A stretch of DNA of 64,000 bases from Cristatella mucedo (Eukaryota; Bryozoa; Phylactolaemata; Cristatellidae). Below the pieces are notes generated by a model, which was given only the letters and a program-made list of their open reading frames with translations, was not told where the DNA came from and did not search any database. The first letter of the stretch is position 1. The number at the start of each line of letters is the position of its first letter. Made by a program: the position numbers and the translations under genes. The DNA lies in NCBI GenBank assembly GCA_009760855.2, contig WPIO01000002.1, positions 9,294,001 to 9,358,000 on the forward strand. The letters are read 5' to 3'. Positions 61,601 to 64,000 of this stretch are shown here, piece by piece.

Positions 61601-63289
61601 CTTCCATCCATCATCACGTCGTGCGGGCAATAAATCATCGCCTGATAGCTTCGATCCTGTAAGATGCTATGACTAACTCGGCTTTTAGTTCGCGATTACC
61701 TCTGGGACGTGAGCGGCTTAAAGCATGGTAGTCTCAGGAGTCCGTACACACCAGATAATCCCAGAAGCTTGAGAAGGGCGTCGTGCTGTAGGGATGCTTG
61801 GCCAGGTTGGGGGTACTCGAATAGCACCTGACATGTCTGTCACATGCAGACTCCAGTAAAATTAATATTGATTGATCTTTCAATTTGAGAGCCGGCGAAA
61901 TGCCTTGATTGATTAAATATGCGATTAGTTGCCCTTTTCTCTGAAAGTTATTAGCATTATGGCAGGATTACTGTGCAAAAATTTAAGAAATTACGTAACT
62001 GGAAATGTTTTTCGGATCGACTGTACTTTGCTCTTCCTTTGGCTAAATCCTTAGAAAAATGATGGTGTGATGGACTTGTGCATTCAATACGCTCGGCATA
62101 AGAAATCTCCATCTCTCCGTAGAGGACCTATATCCTAGAGCTCTAGATCTCTTAAATTTCGTTCTCCACTTCCTCGCGTCTCCTTCGGTTATTAATCTCT
62201 TAAATTTCGTTCTCCACTTCTTCGCGTCTCCTTCGGTTATTTCTTTCCCCTTTAGCATCAAGAACTGACTATTTTGCCGCTTTAAAATCAGGCACCATTC
62301 GTAGGCCACATTCCCACACAGGCTTCATCAATTTATACGAGTACTTTGCATGCGACCAAGTAAGTAAAAATTCTGTAGCTCGTAATTCATGGAGTACGTA
62401 AAGTAAACTGCCTTTGTTAGTGGCAGAGGCTTGAGTTGCTAGTCACTGGAAGTTACCTGTTTGTGAACCATGAATGATGAGCCGTGACGGCACGCTAGGT
62501 AAGGTGGTTGGTTTTCATAACCTCGGTCTCGAGGTCAGGGGTTCGAATCTTTCGGTGGGCAATCCTTTATTTCGGCTGCAAGCGGTAATGATAGCCGTAA
62601 AGGCTCTTCTATCGCTATAAAAAAAGAGGTTGTTAAATCAGCTATCATTATTATTATTGCCATTATTATTATTATTATGCATATTACATCCGCGTTCGGA
62701 GAGGCGTGTGCAACTTAGGCAGAGGTAACTCTTGTTAGAGTAGACGCGAAGATAAGATCGCATATAAACGTATAATGATTCGCTGAAGAACGAACGGGTG
62801 TGCCAACAACCAACCAGTCACGAGGGAGACTATTCGCGCCTTAATTTTCGCCTCAATTTTTAGCCAAAAGCATTTCCTGCATCTGCACAGTTCTCTAAGA
62901 ACGAGCAACCAGCGTTAGCAATGACCGTTGAGTGTCAGCTAGCACATATGCAGAGGCGCGCTGAAACTCCTTTGAACCGGAAGAGCTATCGCATGTCATT
63001 CAGAGGCGTCAACTCAAGCTTCTCCTACAGGCCACTACAGATAGCGATGGTGAAGCCGGTGAAAATGCTCATGCTGTCAACAGCGTCCTGTCGGAGGCGT
63101 TCGACGACCTCGACGATGGGCTACTGGGGGCTGACACCACAGAAGACTGCAATGAACCAACGGCTCATTTGACCAGCGGCAGTAAGCTAGTAGGCGATTC
63201 GTCGAGTAACCCGTCTAAAAGTCAACTGCTACTGGATGTTGAGACTGGCCGGGCGCAGTTGGTGGGAAGTGCACCTGACACTCCCTCTG
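20078..63289 (+). CDS. FRMPD-like: FRMPD1/3/4-like FERM and PDZ domain scaffold gene, 12 coding exons, 3' incomplete
   Basis: Joined coding exons: 20078-20345, 30693-30814, 36187-36321, 37229-37333, 40813-40944, 41050-41157, 49011-49153, 51916-52138, 55771-55851, 59539-59658, 61168-61380, 63031-63289. The sum is 1909 nt, 636 codons plus one base, open at the 3' end. All eleven junctions keep frame and every intron is GT-AG. What is seen: a PDZ domain with a GFGF carboxylate-binding loop (residues ~58-130), a linker with RVRF (~155), and a FERM domain (~188-505) carrying family signatures such as LKVYLENRQT, APKDPYDLLRQDPLAFDYLY, CCNDLV, TALQARMHYM and LLVGPNCGIS. This order and these blocks are those of vertebrate FRMPD1/3/4. 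Family knowledge: cortical or synaptic scaffolds. The FRMPD4-type WW domain is not seen in the exons found, but upstream exons may be missing. The start at 20078 is the best visible ATG, not proven. Most introns are phase 0; the exceptions are exon 1/2 (phase 1), exon 7/8 (phase 2) and after exon 12 (phase 1). Confidence 0.9.
20205..20246 (+). repeat. (CAGCCG)n coding repeat in exon 1
   Basis: Hexamer repeat encoding alternating Gln-Pro; likely length-polymorphic and in frame. Confidence 0.9.
20346..21540. other. Intron 1, first part
   Basis: GC-moderate DNA with open frames (for example one running to 20694) but no similarity. Confidence 0.4.
21548..22078 (-). mobile_element. LINE-A copy, reverse strand
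   Basis: Starts with the complement of an ATT tail, then a perfect hairpin block (gtgccctcagagaactcaat), 3' UTR, and the ORF end read on the minus strand: KSFGDRAFSSYAPKAWNSLP, then TSPDLTTFKRNLKTHLFRTA. The reading frame is intact over this stretch, so it is one of the younger copies. Confidence 0.9.
22340..22505 (-). mobile_element. SINE-2 copy, diverged
   Basis: Reverse strand: B-box-like tgttcgatccc (near 22438), then a body and a 3' end like the LINE-A hairpin (gagatcaagttctcttagag, 22355-22375). Confidence 0.5.
22555..22605. repeat. (AG)n microsatellite
   Basis: About 24 AG units. Confidence 0.97.
22910..23155. mobile_element. LINE-B copy with 5' inversion (twin-primed)
   Basis: 22910-22976 is the LINE-B 3' end on the minus strand (complement of the ACATT tail, then the final ~65 bases). 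From 22977 the sequence switches to the plus strand and matches LINE-B about 500 bases further 5' (HLSPLLKELGWMPVDQRIQ region, equivalent to 4682-4845). The part between the two matches is missing. Confidence 0.85.
23457..23600 (-). mobile_element. SINE-2 copy
   Basis: Reverse strand: A-box-like cacagttgttagagcacag, B-box ggcttcgagccctgc, then a LINE-A-type tail (gtaaagcgctcggatagag, agttctcttaggacgcc). Confidence 0.75.
23735..23765. repeat. (GGA)n microsatellite
   Basis: About 9 GGA units. Confidence 0.95.
23816..23925 (+). repeat. Unclassified ~105-bp repeat, copy 1
   Basis: Highly similar to 25290-25395 (shared blocks include gtagactggagtccctcgag and aagttgcactcgtg). No coding or transposon signature. 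Its neighbours do not match. Confidence 0.8.
24527..24667 (-). mobile_element. SINE-2 copy, best defined
   Basis: Reverse strand order: gctgatttagccaagtggtt (A-box TAGCCAAGTGGT), gctcgcctcaatc, B-box ggctcgagccccgtgg, short linker, then gtgcctgaatagagatttaa and gttctcgcagggc, which is the LINE-A 3' hairpin. About 140 bp in all. Confidence 0.85.
25290..25395 (+). repeat. Unclassified ~105-bp repeat, copy 2
   Basis: Direct-orientation partner of 23816-23925. Confidence 0.8.
25490..25700 (+). mobile_element. LINE-A 3' end, diverged
   Basis: Recognisable by the order of ORF-end remnants, tgcatgctgac-like 3' UTR, then gtgcatagaaagagatttac and an ATT-type end near 25690. Old copy. Confidence 0.65.
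26042..26425 (-). mobile_element. LINE-A copy, diverged, reverse strand
   Basis: Hairpin-like start (gcgtttgtagcgtcccaagg) at 26060-26090, then 3' UTR and the ORF-end region (gttccacgccgtagaagctt and gggtctccaaa), reversed. Confidence 0.65.
26426..28049. other. Intron 1, no supported feature
   Basis: No exon or repeat family recognised. Confidence 0.4.
28050..28700. promoter_or_regulatory. GC- and CpG-rich island D inside intron 1
   Basis: CpG-rich block in the large first intron (20346-30692) of the FRMPD-like gene. Frames are open on both strands by composition; none has domain similarity. It could be an alternative promoter giving a shorter product. Confidence 0.25.
28990..29432 (-). mobile_element. 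SINE-1 copy split by a LINE-B insertion
   Basis: The left piece 28990-29056 (ctgatttaacagcctcttta ... ccaccgctt) and the right piece 29333-29432 (ggcaagatagaatcgcc, B-box complement gattcgaaccc, tRNA-like end) together make one SINE-1. The break falls inside the conserved ccgcttgcagtggc block. Confidence 0.9.
29052..29332 (+). mobile_element. LINE-B 3' fragment nested in SINE-1
   Basis: Nearly identical to 4967-5240: cttacgcaacgacatctact through gactttgtggagttactgac and an ACATT tail. Severely 5'-truncated, and younger than the SINE it interrupts. Confidence 0.92.
29433..29829. other. No supported gene
   Basis: Spacer in intron 1. Confidence 0.4.
29830..30660. promoter_or_regulatory. GC-rich island E just upstream of exon 2
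   Basis: Moderately GC- and CpG-rich stretch running up to the exon 2 acceptor. No coding similarity. As it abuts the PDZ core exon, part may be ordinary intron with raised GC. Confidence 0.2.
30693..30814 (+). CDS. FRMPD-like: FRMPD-like exon 2: core of PDZ domain
   Basis: Residues 90-130. The acceptor is ttcttttgcatag at 30692; the first two bases complete the split Gly to give GGPSDGLLLPGDQIFEINGV, the PDZ core (betaC, alphaA, betaD), followed by DATSLEQSRVFELIR, the alphaB helix that borders the ligand groove. FRMPD1/4 have the same GGPSEGKLIPGDQI pattern. The 3' end is less sure. The donor gtaaaa at 30815 gives phase 0 and fits exon 3. A donor at 30796 (gtatga) gives phase 2 and does not fit. 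The open frame running on to 31021 is intron read-through. The last strand reads YDDWLT and is shorter than the vertebrate one, so a small extra exon before exon 3 is possible. Confidence 0.85.
31475..31960 (-). mobile_element. LINE-A copy with AT-rich TTTTAACTTTGAA expansion
   Basis: The reverse strand encodes a diverged ORF end (minus-strand IINRKSFGQIV, RAWRSVLTAI near 31670-31750). The 3' UTR part (31490-31550) is followed at 31565-31645 by a local array of taactttgaatttt units that is not in other copies. Confidence 0.7.
31961..34720. other. Intron 2, no supported gene
   Basis: Contains a C13 homopolymer at 33034-33046 and a ccctccctcc run at 33262-33288. No exon recognised. Confidence 0.45.
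34723..35222 (-). mobile_element. LINE-B copy, reverse strand
   Basis: Starts at the complement of the tail (aatgtatctccgtctgtaac), continues through the minus-strand ORF end (LWNSLP-equivalent degraded) to about the VEQRIQ region near 35215. Several frame breaks. Confidence 0.88.
35935..36060 (+). mobile_element. SINE-2 copy just upstream of exon 3
   Basis: A-box region tttggccattgggtaaggtg followed by ctcgccttta, degraded B-box, then gacggagattaggctctgcc and a cttagggtgcc 3' end. It ends about 125 bases before the exon 3 acceptor. Confidence 0.7.
36187..36321 (+). CDS. FRMPD-like: FRMPD-like exon 3: PDZ-FERM linker with RVRF motif
   Basis: Residues 131-175, 45 codons, phase 0 on both sides. 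The acceptor is ttcattgcag ending at 36186; the donor is gtaagt at 36322. The product is basic and Ser-rich, then SPSRVRFSEAVEEVDGDG. It aligns to the segment of FRMPD1 that reads KVRFSEEV between PDZ and FERM, which is one of the few conserved linker blocks. A long antisense reading frame crosses this exon and is only a shadow. Confidence 0.9.
37229..37333 (+). CDS. FRMPD-like: FRMPD-like exon 4: start of FERM F1 (ubiquitin-like) lobe
   Basis: Residues 176-210, 35 codons, phase 0 both sides. The acceptor is gtttttgcag ending at 37228. The sequence ILKVYLENRQTRSFQFDDYV matches the first F1 strands of FRMPD proteins (LKVYLENGQTKSF). The donor is gttcgt at 37334, a weak site because +3 to +6 are not GTAAG-like. 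It is chosen because reading on reaches a stop without family similarity, and because exon 5 continues the frame and the alignment directly. Confidence 0.88.
37334..40440. other. Intron 4, mostly featureless, with AT-rich block
   Basis: 38365-38495 is very AT-rich (TAATATTA-type inverted repeats). A 9-bp inverted repeat tctgctctg/cagagcaga lies at about 38610-38637. No exon recognised. Confidence 0.45.
40442..40713 (+). repeat. Two-copy tandem duplication, ~134-bp unit
   Basis: Copies at 40442-40575 and 40576-40713 share long blocks (agtcaagttgcagaacttaa, atgcggccaag, agtatttcaaat) with scattered substitutions. In intron 4, ending 100 bases before exon 5. Confidence 0.92.
40813..40944 (+). 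CDS. FRMPD-like: FRMPD-like exon 5: FERM F1 lobe, middle
   Basis: Residues 211-254, 44 codons, phase 0 both sides. The acceptor is cttccgtgcatag ending at 40812; the donor is gtagag at 40945. The product begins DVKQLLLQKLEITATEHFGL, matching the F1 helix and following strand of the family (KDV...LQEKL...EHFSL). It then runs through a variable stretch to EEIITE. A two-copy tandem repeat lies in the intron about 100 bases upstream. Confidence 0.9.
41050..41157 (+). CDS. FRMPD-like: FRMPD-like exon 6: F1/F2 junction of FERM
   Basis: Residues 255-290, 36 codons, phase 0 both sides. The intron before it is only 105 bases, the shortest in the gene. The acceptor is catctttcag ending at 41049; the donor is gtatgc at 41158. 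The product includes CSLRILYAPKDPYDLLRQDP and LAFDYLYKQ, matching the very conserved family block that ends F1 and opens F2 ([23 protein letters not shown] in FRMPD1). This is one of the strongest family identifiers in the window. Confidence 0.95.
41715..41812 (+). mobile_element. LINE-A 3' terminus
   Basis: gcaaatgtaaagcgcataga, agagattgagttc, gagggcgctttatcaagtg and an (ATT)n tail of about 8 units. Only the last ~100 bases are present. Confidence 0.85.
42087..42200 (+). repeat. 19-bp minisatellite, 6 copies
   Basis: Unit gatcctagagtaggcaaac with G/A alternation at position 1. Units lie at 42087, 42106, 42125, 42144, 42163 and 42182; only the first (most 5') is diverged. Confidence 0.96.
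42201..43030. other. Intron 6, no clear feature
   Basis: A-rich DNA. The last part may already belong to the LINE-A copy that follows. Confidence 0.4.
43040..44735 (+). mobile_element. LINE-A copy, longest, with reverse transcriptase core
   Basis: Broken ORF2-like coding. Linker block CDDLADCFSIFFVNKI lies near 43195. RT finger blocks follow around 43400-43560. Then come AYHSTESALLRVSKDLL (43665-43715), palm motif A VLLDLLAAFDTID (43745-43785), GVPQSSVL (near 43930) and the catalytic box FHFYADG (near 44020-44040) with the second Asp lost. It continues to the SLDGHI / YFHL region, then has a deletion straight to CGPEAWNSL (near 44390), 3' UTR, perfect hairpin (44660-44705) and (ATT)n tail. 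CR1/L2-type by motifs. Inactive. Confidence 0.9.
44736..49010. other. Intron 6, second half, unidentified
   Basis: Over 4 kb with evenly spread small open frames but no domain I recognise on either strand. Contains short ctgctgccg-type repeats near 46860-46890. May hold an old degraded transposon. Confidence 0.35.
49011..49153 (+). CDS. FRMPD-like: FRMPD-like exon 7: FERM F2 (acyl-CoA-binding-protein-like) lobe
   Basis: Residues 291-337 plus two bases of codon 338. The acceptor is cgctgcttgcag ending at 49010; the donor is gtaagt at 49154, phase 2. The product starts CCNDLVDERL, directly continuing LYKQ of exon 6 as in FRMPD1 (YVQSCNDVVQERF). It goes on with helices VALRLVSLYMLEHALV and ends PPNKVTAKKV. 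It sits alone, 7.85 kb after exon 6 and 2.76 kb before exon 8. Confidence 0.93.
49154..51915. other. Intron 7
   Basis: No exon recognised. Contains the 24-bp tandem repeat at 50679-50750 and a short (ATA)n run at 51355-51375. Confidence 0.45.
50679..50750 (+). repeat. 24-bp tandem repeat, 3 copies
   Basis: Units at 50679, 50703 and 50727, consensus gatagcctgcttctgcaggc plus four bases. Confidence 0.92.
51916..52138 (+). CDS. FRMPD-like: FRMPD-like exon 8: end of FERM F2 and start of F3
   Basis: Residues 338-412. The acceptor is ccctttgctag ending at 51915; its first base completes codon 338 (GAC, Asp), then KEFGLRSFLAPGLV. Vertebrate FRMPD1 has EKEWGLETFLPSAVL here. Next come the helices HRKLDGYLKLN and TALQARMHYMQ, the F2 signature, and FCGRRFATRSYE entering F3. 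The end is phase 0 at a gtaact donor (52139). An alternative acceptor after cagcaag would break the frame. Confidence 0.93.
52243..52370 (-). mobile_element. SINE-2 copy just downstream of exon 8
   Basis: Reverse strand: gaggcgcctggccgtac, B-box-like ggctcgagctatg, then LINE-A-like ctgtaaagcaccagcataga and an ATT-type end at 52243-52255. Confidence 0.65.
52690..53885 (+). mobile_element. LINE-A copy with RT palm to 3' end
   Basis: Starts at the FHFYA region (52765-52785, catalytic box lost), runs through the thumb region with a 125-codon open stretch (52970-53347: SLDDRISSTIKNAYFQL, CLDFCNPLLAGP, NFAARLVCREH, LLADLRWLPVK), a stop, then DRAFSPYGPKAWNS and the LNRHLF end (53510-53630). The 3' UTR, hairpin and (ATT)n tail follow. 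The best copy for the C-terminal consensus. Confidence 0.92.
54300..54455 (+). mobile_element. LINE-A or SINE-2 3' end
   Basis: gcaaagtgccacgaaagagt, cagttcccctagggcgcc and an (ATT)n tail at 54424-54450. The upstream part is too diverged to say which family. Confidence 0.7.
54456..55770. other. Intron 8, no supported feature
   Basis: Open frames up to 123 codons (54679-55050) have hydrophobic, non-conserved products. No exon beyond the F3 exon at 55771. Confidence 0.45.
55771..55851 (+). CDS. FRMPD-like: FRMPD-like exon 9: FERM F3 (PH-like) strand exon, 27 codons
   Basis: Residues 413-439, 81 nt, too short for a simple open-frame scan. The acceptor is gctttattgtag ending at 55770; the donor is a strong gtaagt at 55852. 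Both ends are phase 0, matching exons 8 and 10. It encodes GQRLVDMLLLVGPNCGISRL and then VDALNDS. The block LLVGPxxGIS is almost invariant in the F3 lobe of FRMPD proteins (TLLVGPRYGISHV). Without this exon the FERM F3 lobe would lack its first strands. Confidence 0.9.
55852..58170. other. Intron 9, no supported feature
   Basis: Nothing recognised on either strand. Confidence 0.45.
58172..58678 (+). mobile_element. LINE-A copy, 5'-truncated
   Basis: ORF end (SLRPAWYSLPTCVRTSPDL-like, frameshifted), 3' UTR, almost perfect hairpin at 58612-58652 (aaagcgcc ... ggtgcttt) and (ATT)n tail. Confidence 0.92.
58838..59005 (+). mobile_element. SINE-1 copy
   Basis: tgggcgtgacggctcaaaag, B-box gtgggttcgaatcctttag (58888-58906), body ctgcaagcagtgg, end gagacagttaaattagct. 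Confidence 0.82.
59170..59250 (+). mobile_element. LINE-A/SINE-2 3' terminus, degraded
   Basis: tagaaatatattgagttctc, cgagggcgcaaaacaaatg and an AT-rich tail. About 290 bases upstream of exon 10. Confidence 0.6.
59539..59658 (+). CDS. FRMPD-like: FRMPD-like exon 10: FERM F3 lobe, middle
   Basis: Residues 440-479, 40 codons, phase 0 both sides. The acceptor is gatctgctgcag ending at 59538; a second AG at 59544 would also work in theory but shifts frame. The donor is gtacgg at 59659. The product begins FQKIVSLEDVTDLRICE and ends WMKRIELRSAHNTE. It aligns to FRMPD1 [26 protein letters not shown]. It carries an insert rich in Asp/Glu and Gly (PGDEHEG) in the loop between strands. Confidence 0.87.
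59659..61167. other. Intron 10, no supported feature
   Basis: A weak tRNA-like string on the reverse strand near 61080-61140 (ggttcaattccac complement) is not good enough to call a SINE. Confidence 0.4.
61168..61380 (+). CDS. FRMPD-like: FRMPD-like exon 11: F3 C-terminal helix and post-FERM segment
   Basis: Residues 480-550, 71 codons, phase 0 both sides. The acceptor is ctcctgttacgcag ending at 61167; the donor is gtaggt at 61381. It starts VTCLYMKDASAHDFCAFVDG and continues YRAALTG, the last F3 strand and the long closing helix (in FRMPD1, [24 protein letters not shown]). The remainder is Ser/Pro-rich with SRSPSLRQPSRE, then a Cys pair (SCSECDE) and PPVDYDE. It looks flexible and matches no domain I recognise. 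Confidence 0.92.
62147..62242. repeat. 48-bp tandem duplication, 2 copies
   Basis: Copies at 62147-62194 and 62195-62242 differ by about two bases. The unit is a multiple of three and stays open on the minus strand, but there is no evidence of a gene. Confidence 0.93.
62478..62690 (+). mobile_element. SINE-1 copy with (ATT)n tail
   Basis: tgagccgtgacggcacgcta, A-box region, B-box ggggttcgaatctttc (62536-62552), body gcaagcggtaatgatagcc, end gaggttgttaaatcagct, then (ATT)n. In intron 11. Confidence 0.9.
63031..63289 (+). CDS. FRMPD-like: FRMPD-like exon 12: acidic C-terminal tail, continues beyond the window
   Basis: Residues 551-636 plus one base. The acceptor is cttctcctacag ending at 63030; the donor is gtaagg at 63290, phase 1. 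The product begins ATTDSDGEAGENAHAVNSVL, followed by SEAFDDLDDGLLGADTTEDC, and is rich in Asp, Glu, Ser and Gly, so probably disordered. Vertebrate FRMPD proteins also have long unstructured tails. There is no family block here. The call rests on splice-site quality, phase match with exon 11, and an open frame of 86 codons with even codon use. An overlapping reading frame upstream of the acceptor is not used. Confidence 0.75.
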
Positions 63290-64000
63290 GTAAGGGCATG
63301 TAGCATTATTTACGGCCAGACGACGGTCGACCCAGCAACGAGCAATTTCCATCTCAACCGAGGTCATGGCCGCTGCTCCTTAAACCACCAACCATCGATT
63401 TCGCCTCTTTTCAGCGCTATCATTACTTTGACATTCTCACTGAAAAGGCATTCCTTAAGTTATAACAACCTGCTTTTGATACTTTGCTTATATTTGTGAG
63501 TTATAAAATACCACGCTGAGCGACGTGAGGCTCTCCATGCAGAGGGTTGTTTAACAAGTGCTTCATAGTGTCACTTACAAATGAGAACCTAGATACAGAC
63601 AGCCCCTGATTTCCAAAATGGATAGGGAGCAGTAGAAAACTTGTCGTGAGCTTTTTTTATTTGATTTTCCATTTTTTCCGTGATTTTCTATTTTGCTGTG
63701 TGACCATGTCCGAGTGTACATTTCAGAGTTTTCGTAAGTTGAACCCTCGTAAATCGGGGGTTGACTGTTCCGTGCCCATGATTCTTATGAACATAGCATG
63801 GCACGGCTTGGCAGCAGCAACCTGCTAGCGAGCAGCTACAGTTTTTTACACCATCTATCCATTCGCTGATGTTGCATTCGAGTTTCAATCTATCTGATGC
63901 ATTACTAGCCCCTTGTTTGGCCCAGAGGTAAGTTGCTCCTCGTTAGCTACCAAGGCCGTGGGCGACGATCTTCAAGGTCGTGGGCCTGGACAGAGACTGA
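63290..64000. other. Intron 12 (partial)
   Basis: AT-rich. No clear exon; see the weak micro-exon candidate near its end. Confidence 0.5.
63909..63927 (+). CDS. Possible 19-nt micro-exon after exon 12
   Basis: A strong donor gtaagt starts at 63928 after cccagag. The nearest upstream acceptor-like AG is cattactag, ending 63908. A 19-nt exon between them would enter in phase 1 and leave in phase 2, adding about six residues with no stop. This is weak: the polypyrimidine tract is poor and nothing in the family predicts it. Confidence 0.15.

Noticed and set aside
62478-62560. Functional tRNA gene
   Set aside because: A- and B-boxes are present, but the sequence does not fold as a full cloverleaf by eye and continues into the SINE-1 body shared by five other copies.

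Overview
This window is animal (metazoan) nuclear DNA. It holds multi-exon coding sequence with GT-AG introns of 0.1 to 10 kb, CpG-rich islands, non-LTR (LINE) retrotransposon fragments, tRNA-derived SINEs and long microsatellites. There are no bacterial-style operons, rRNAs or intact tRNA genes. The protein is clearly of animal type but far from the vertebrate sequence, so an invertebrate is likely. I cannot name the phylum from sequence alone.

The one gene I can support lies on the + strand and spans at least 20,078 to 63,289. I assembled twelve coding exons by matching reading phase across splice sites and by domain order. They encode the first ~636 residues of an FRMPD-type (FERM and PDZ domain-containing 1/3/4-like) scaffold protein. 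The order is a Gln/Pro-rich N-terminus, a PDZ domain (exons 1-2), a basic linker with an RVRF motif (exon 3), a three-lobed FERM domain (F1 exons 4-6, F2 exons 6-8, F3 exons 8-11) and the start of an acidic, probably disordered tail (exon 12). The reading frame is still open at the right edge, so the 3' end of the gene lies outside the window. Family members act at the membrane cortex and in synapses, linking PDZ ligands and FERM partners (for example LGN/GPSM-type proteins) to the membrane.

Layout: 1-10 kb is repeat-rich flanking DNA or 5' intron, with LINE and SINE copies, a ~220-bp AT palindrome and a GT array. From 10 to 15.3 kb there are GC- and CpG-rich islands with very stable hairpins, plausible promoter or 5' exon territory but without a provable exon. 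From 15 to 20 kb there are LINE tails and a ~400-bp AG array. From 20.08 to 63.3 kb is the FRMPD-like gene; its introns hold most of the repeats. From 63.3 to 64 kb is intron.

Repeat content resolves into four families. LINE-A is a CR1/L2-like element with a conserved 3' hairpin and an (ATT)n tail, in at least 14 fragments. LINE-B is a related element with a TTACA-type tail, in four copies, one twin-primed and one nested in a SINE. SINE-1 is a tRNA-derived SINE of about 170 bp. SINE-2 is a tRNA-derived SINE whose 3' end copies the LINE-A hairpin. Nothing resembling a wholly new system is provable. The best second looks are the LINE-A/SINE-2 shared tail, the retrotransposition structures, the big palindrome, the GC hairpins, and the short FERM exon at 55,771-55,851 that open-reading-frame scans miss.
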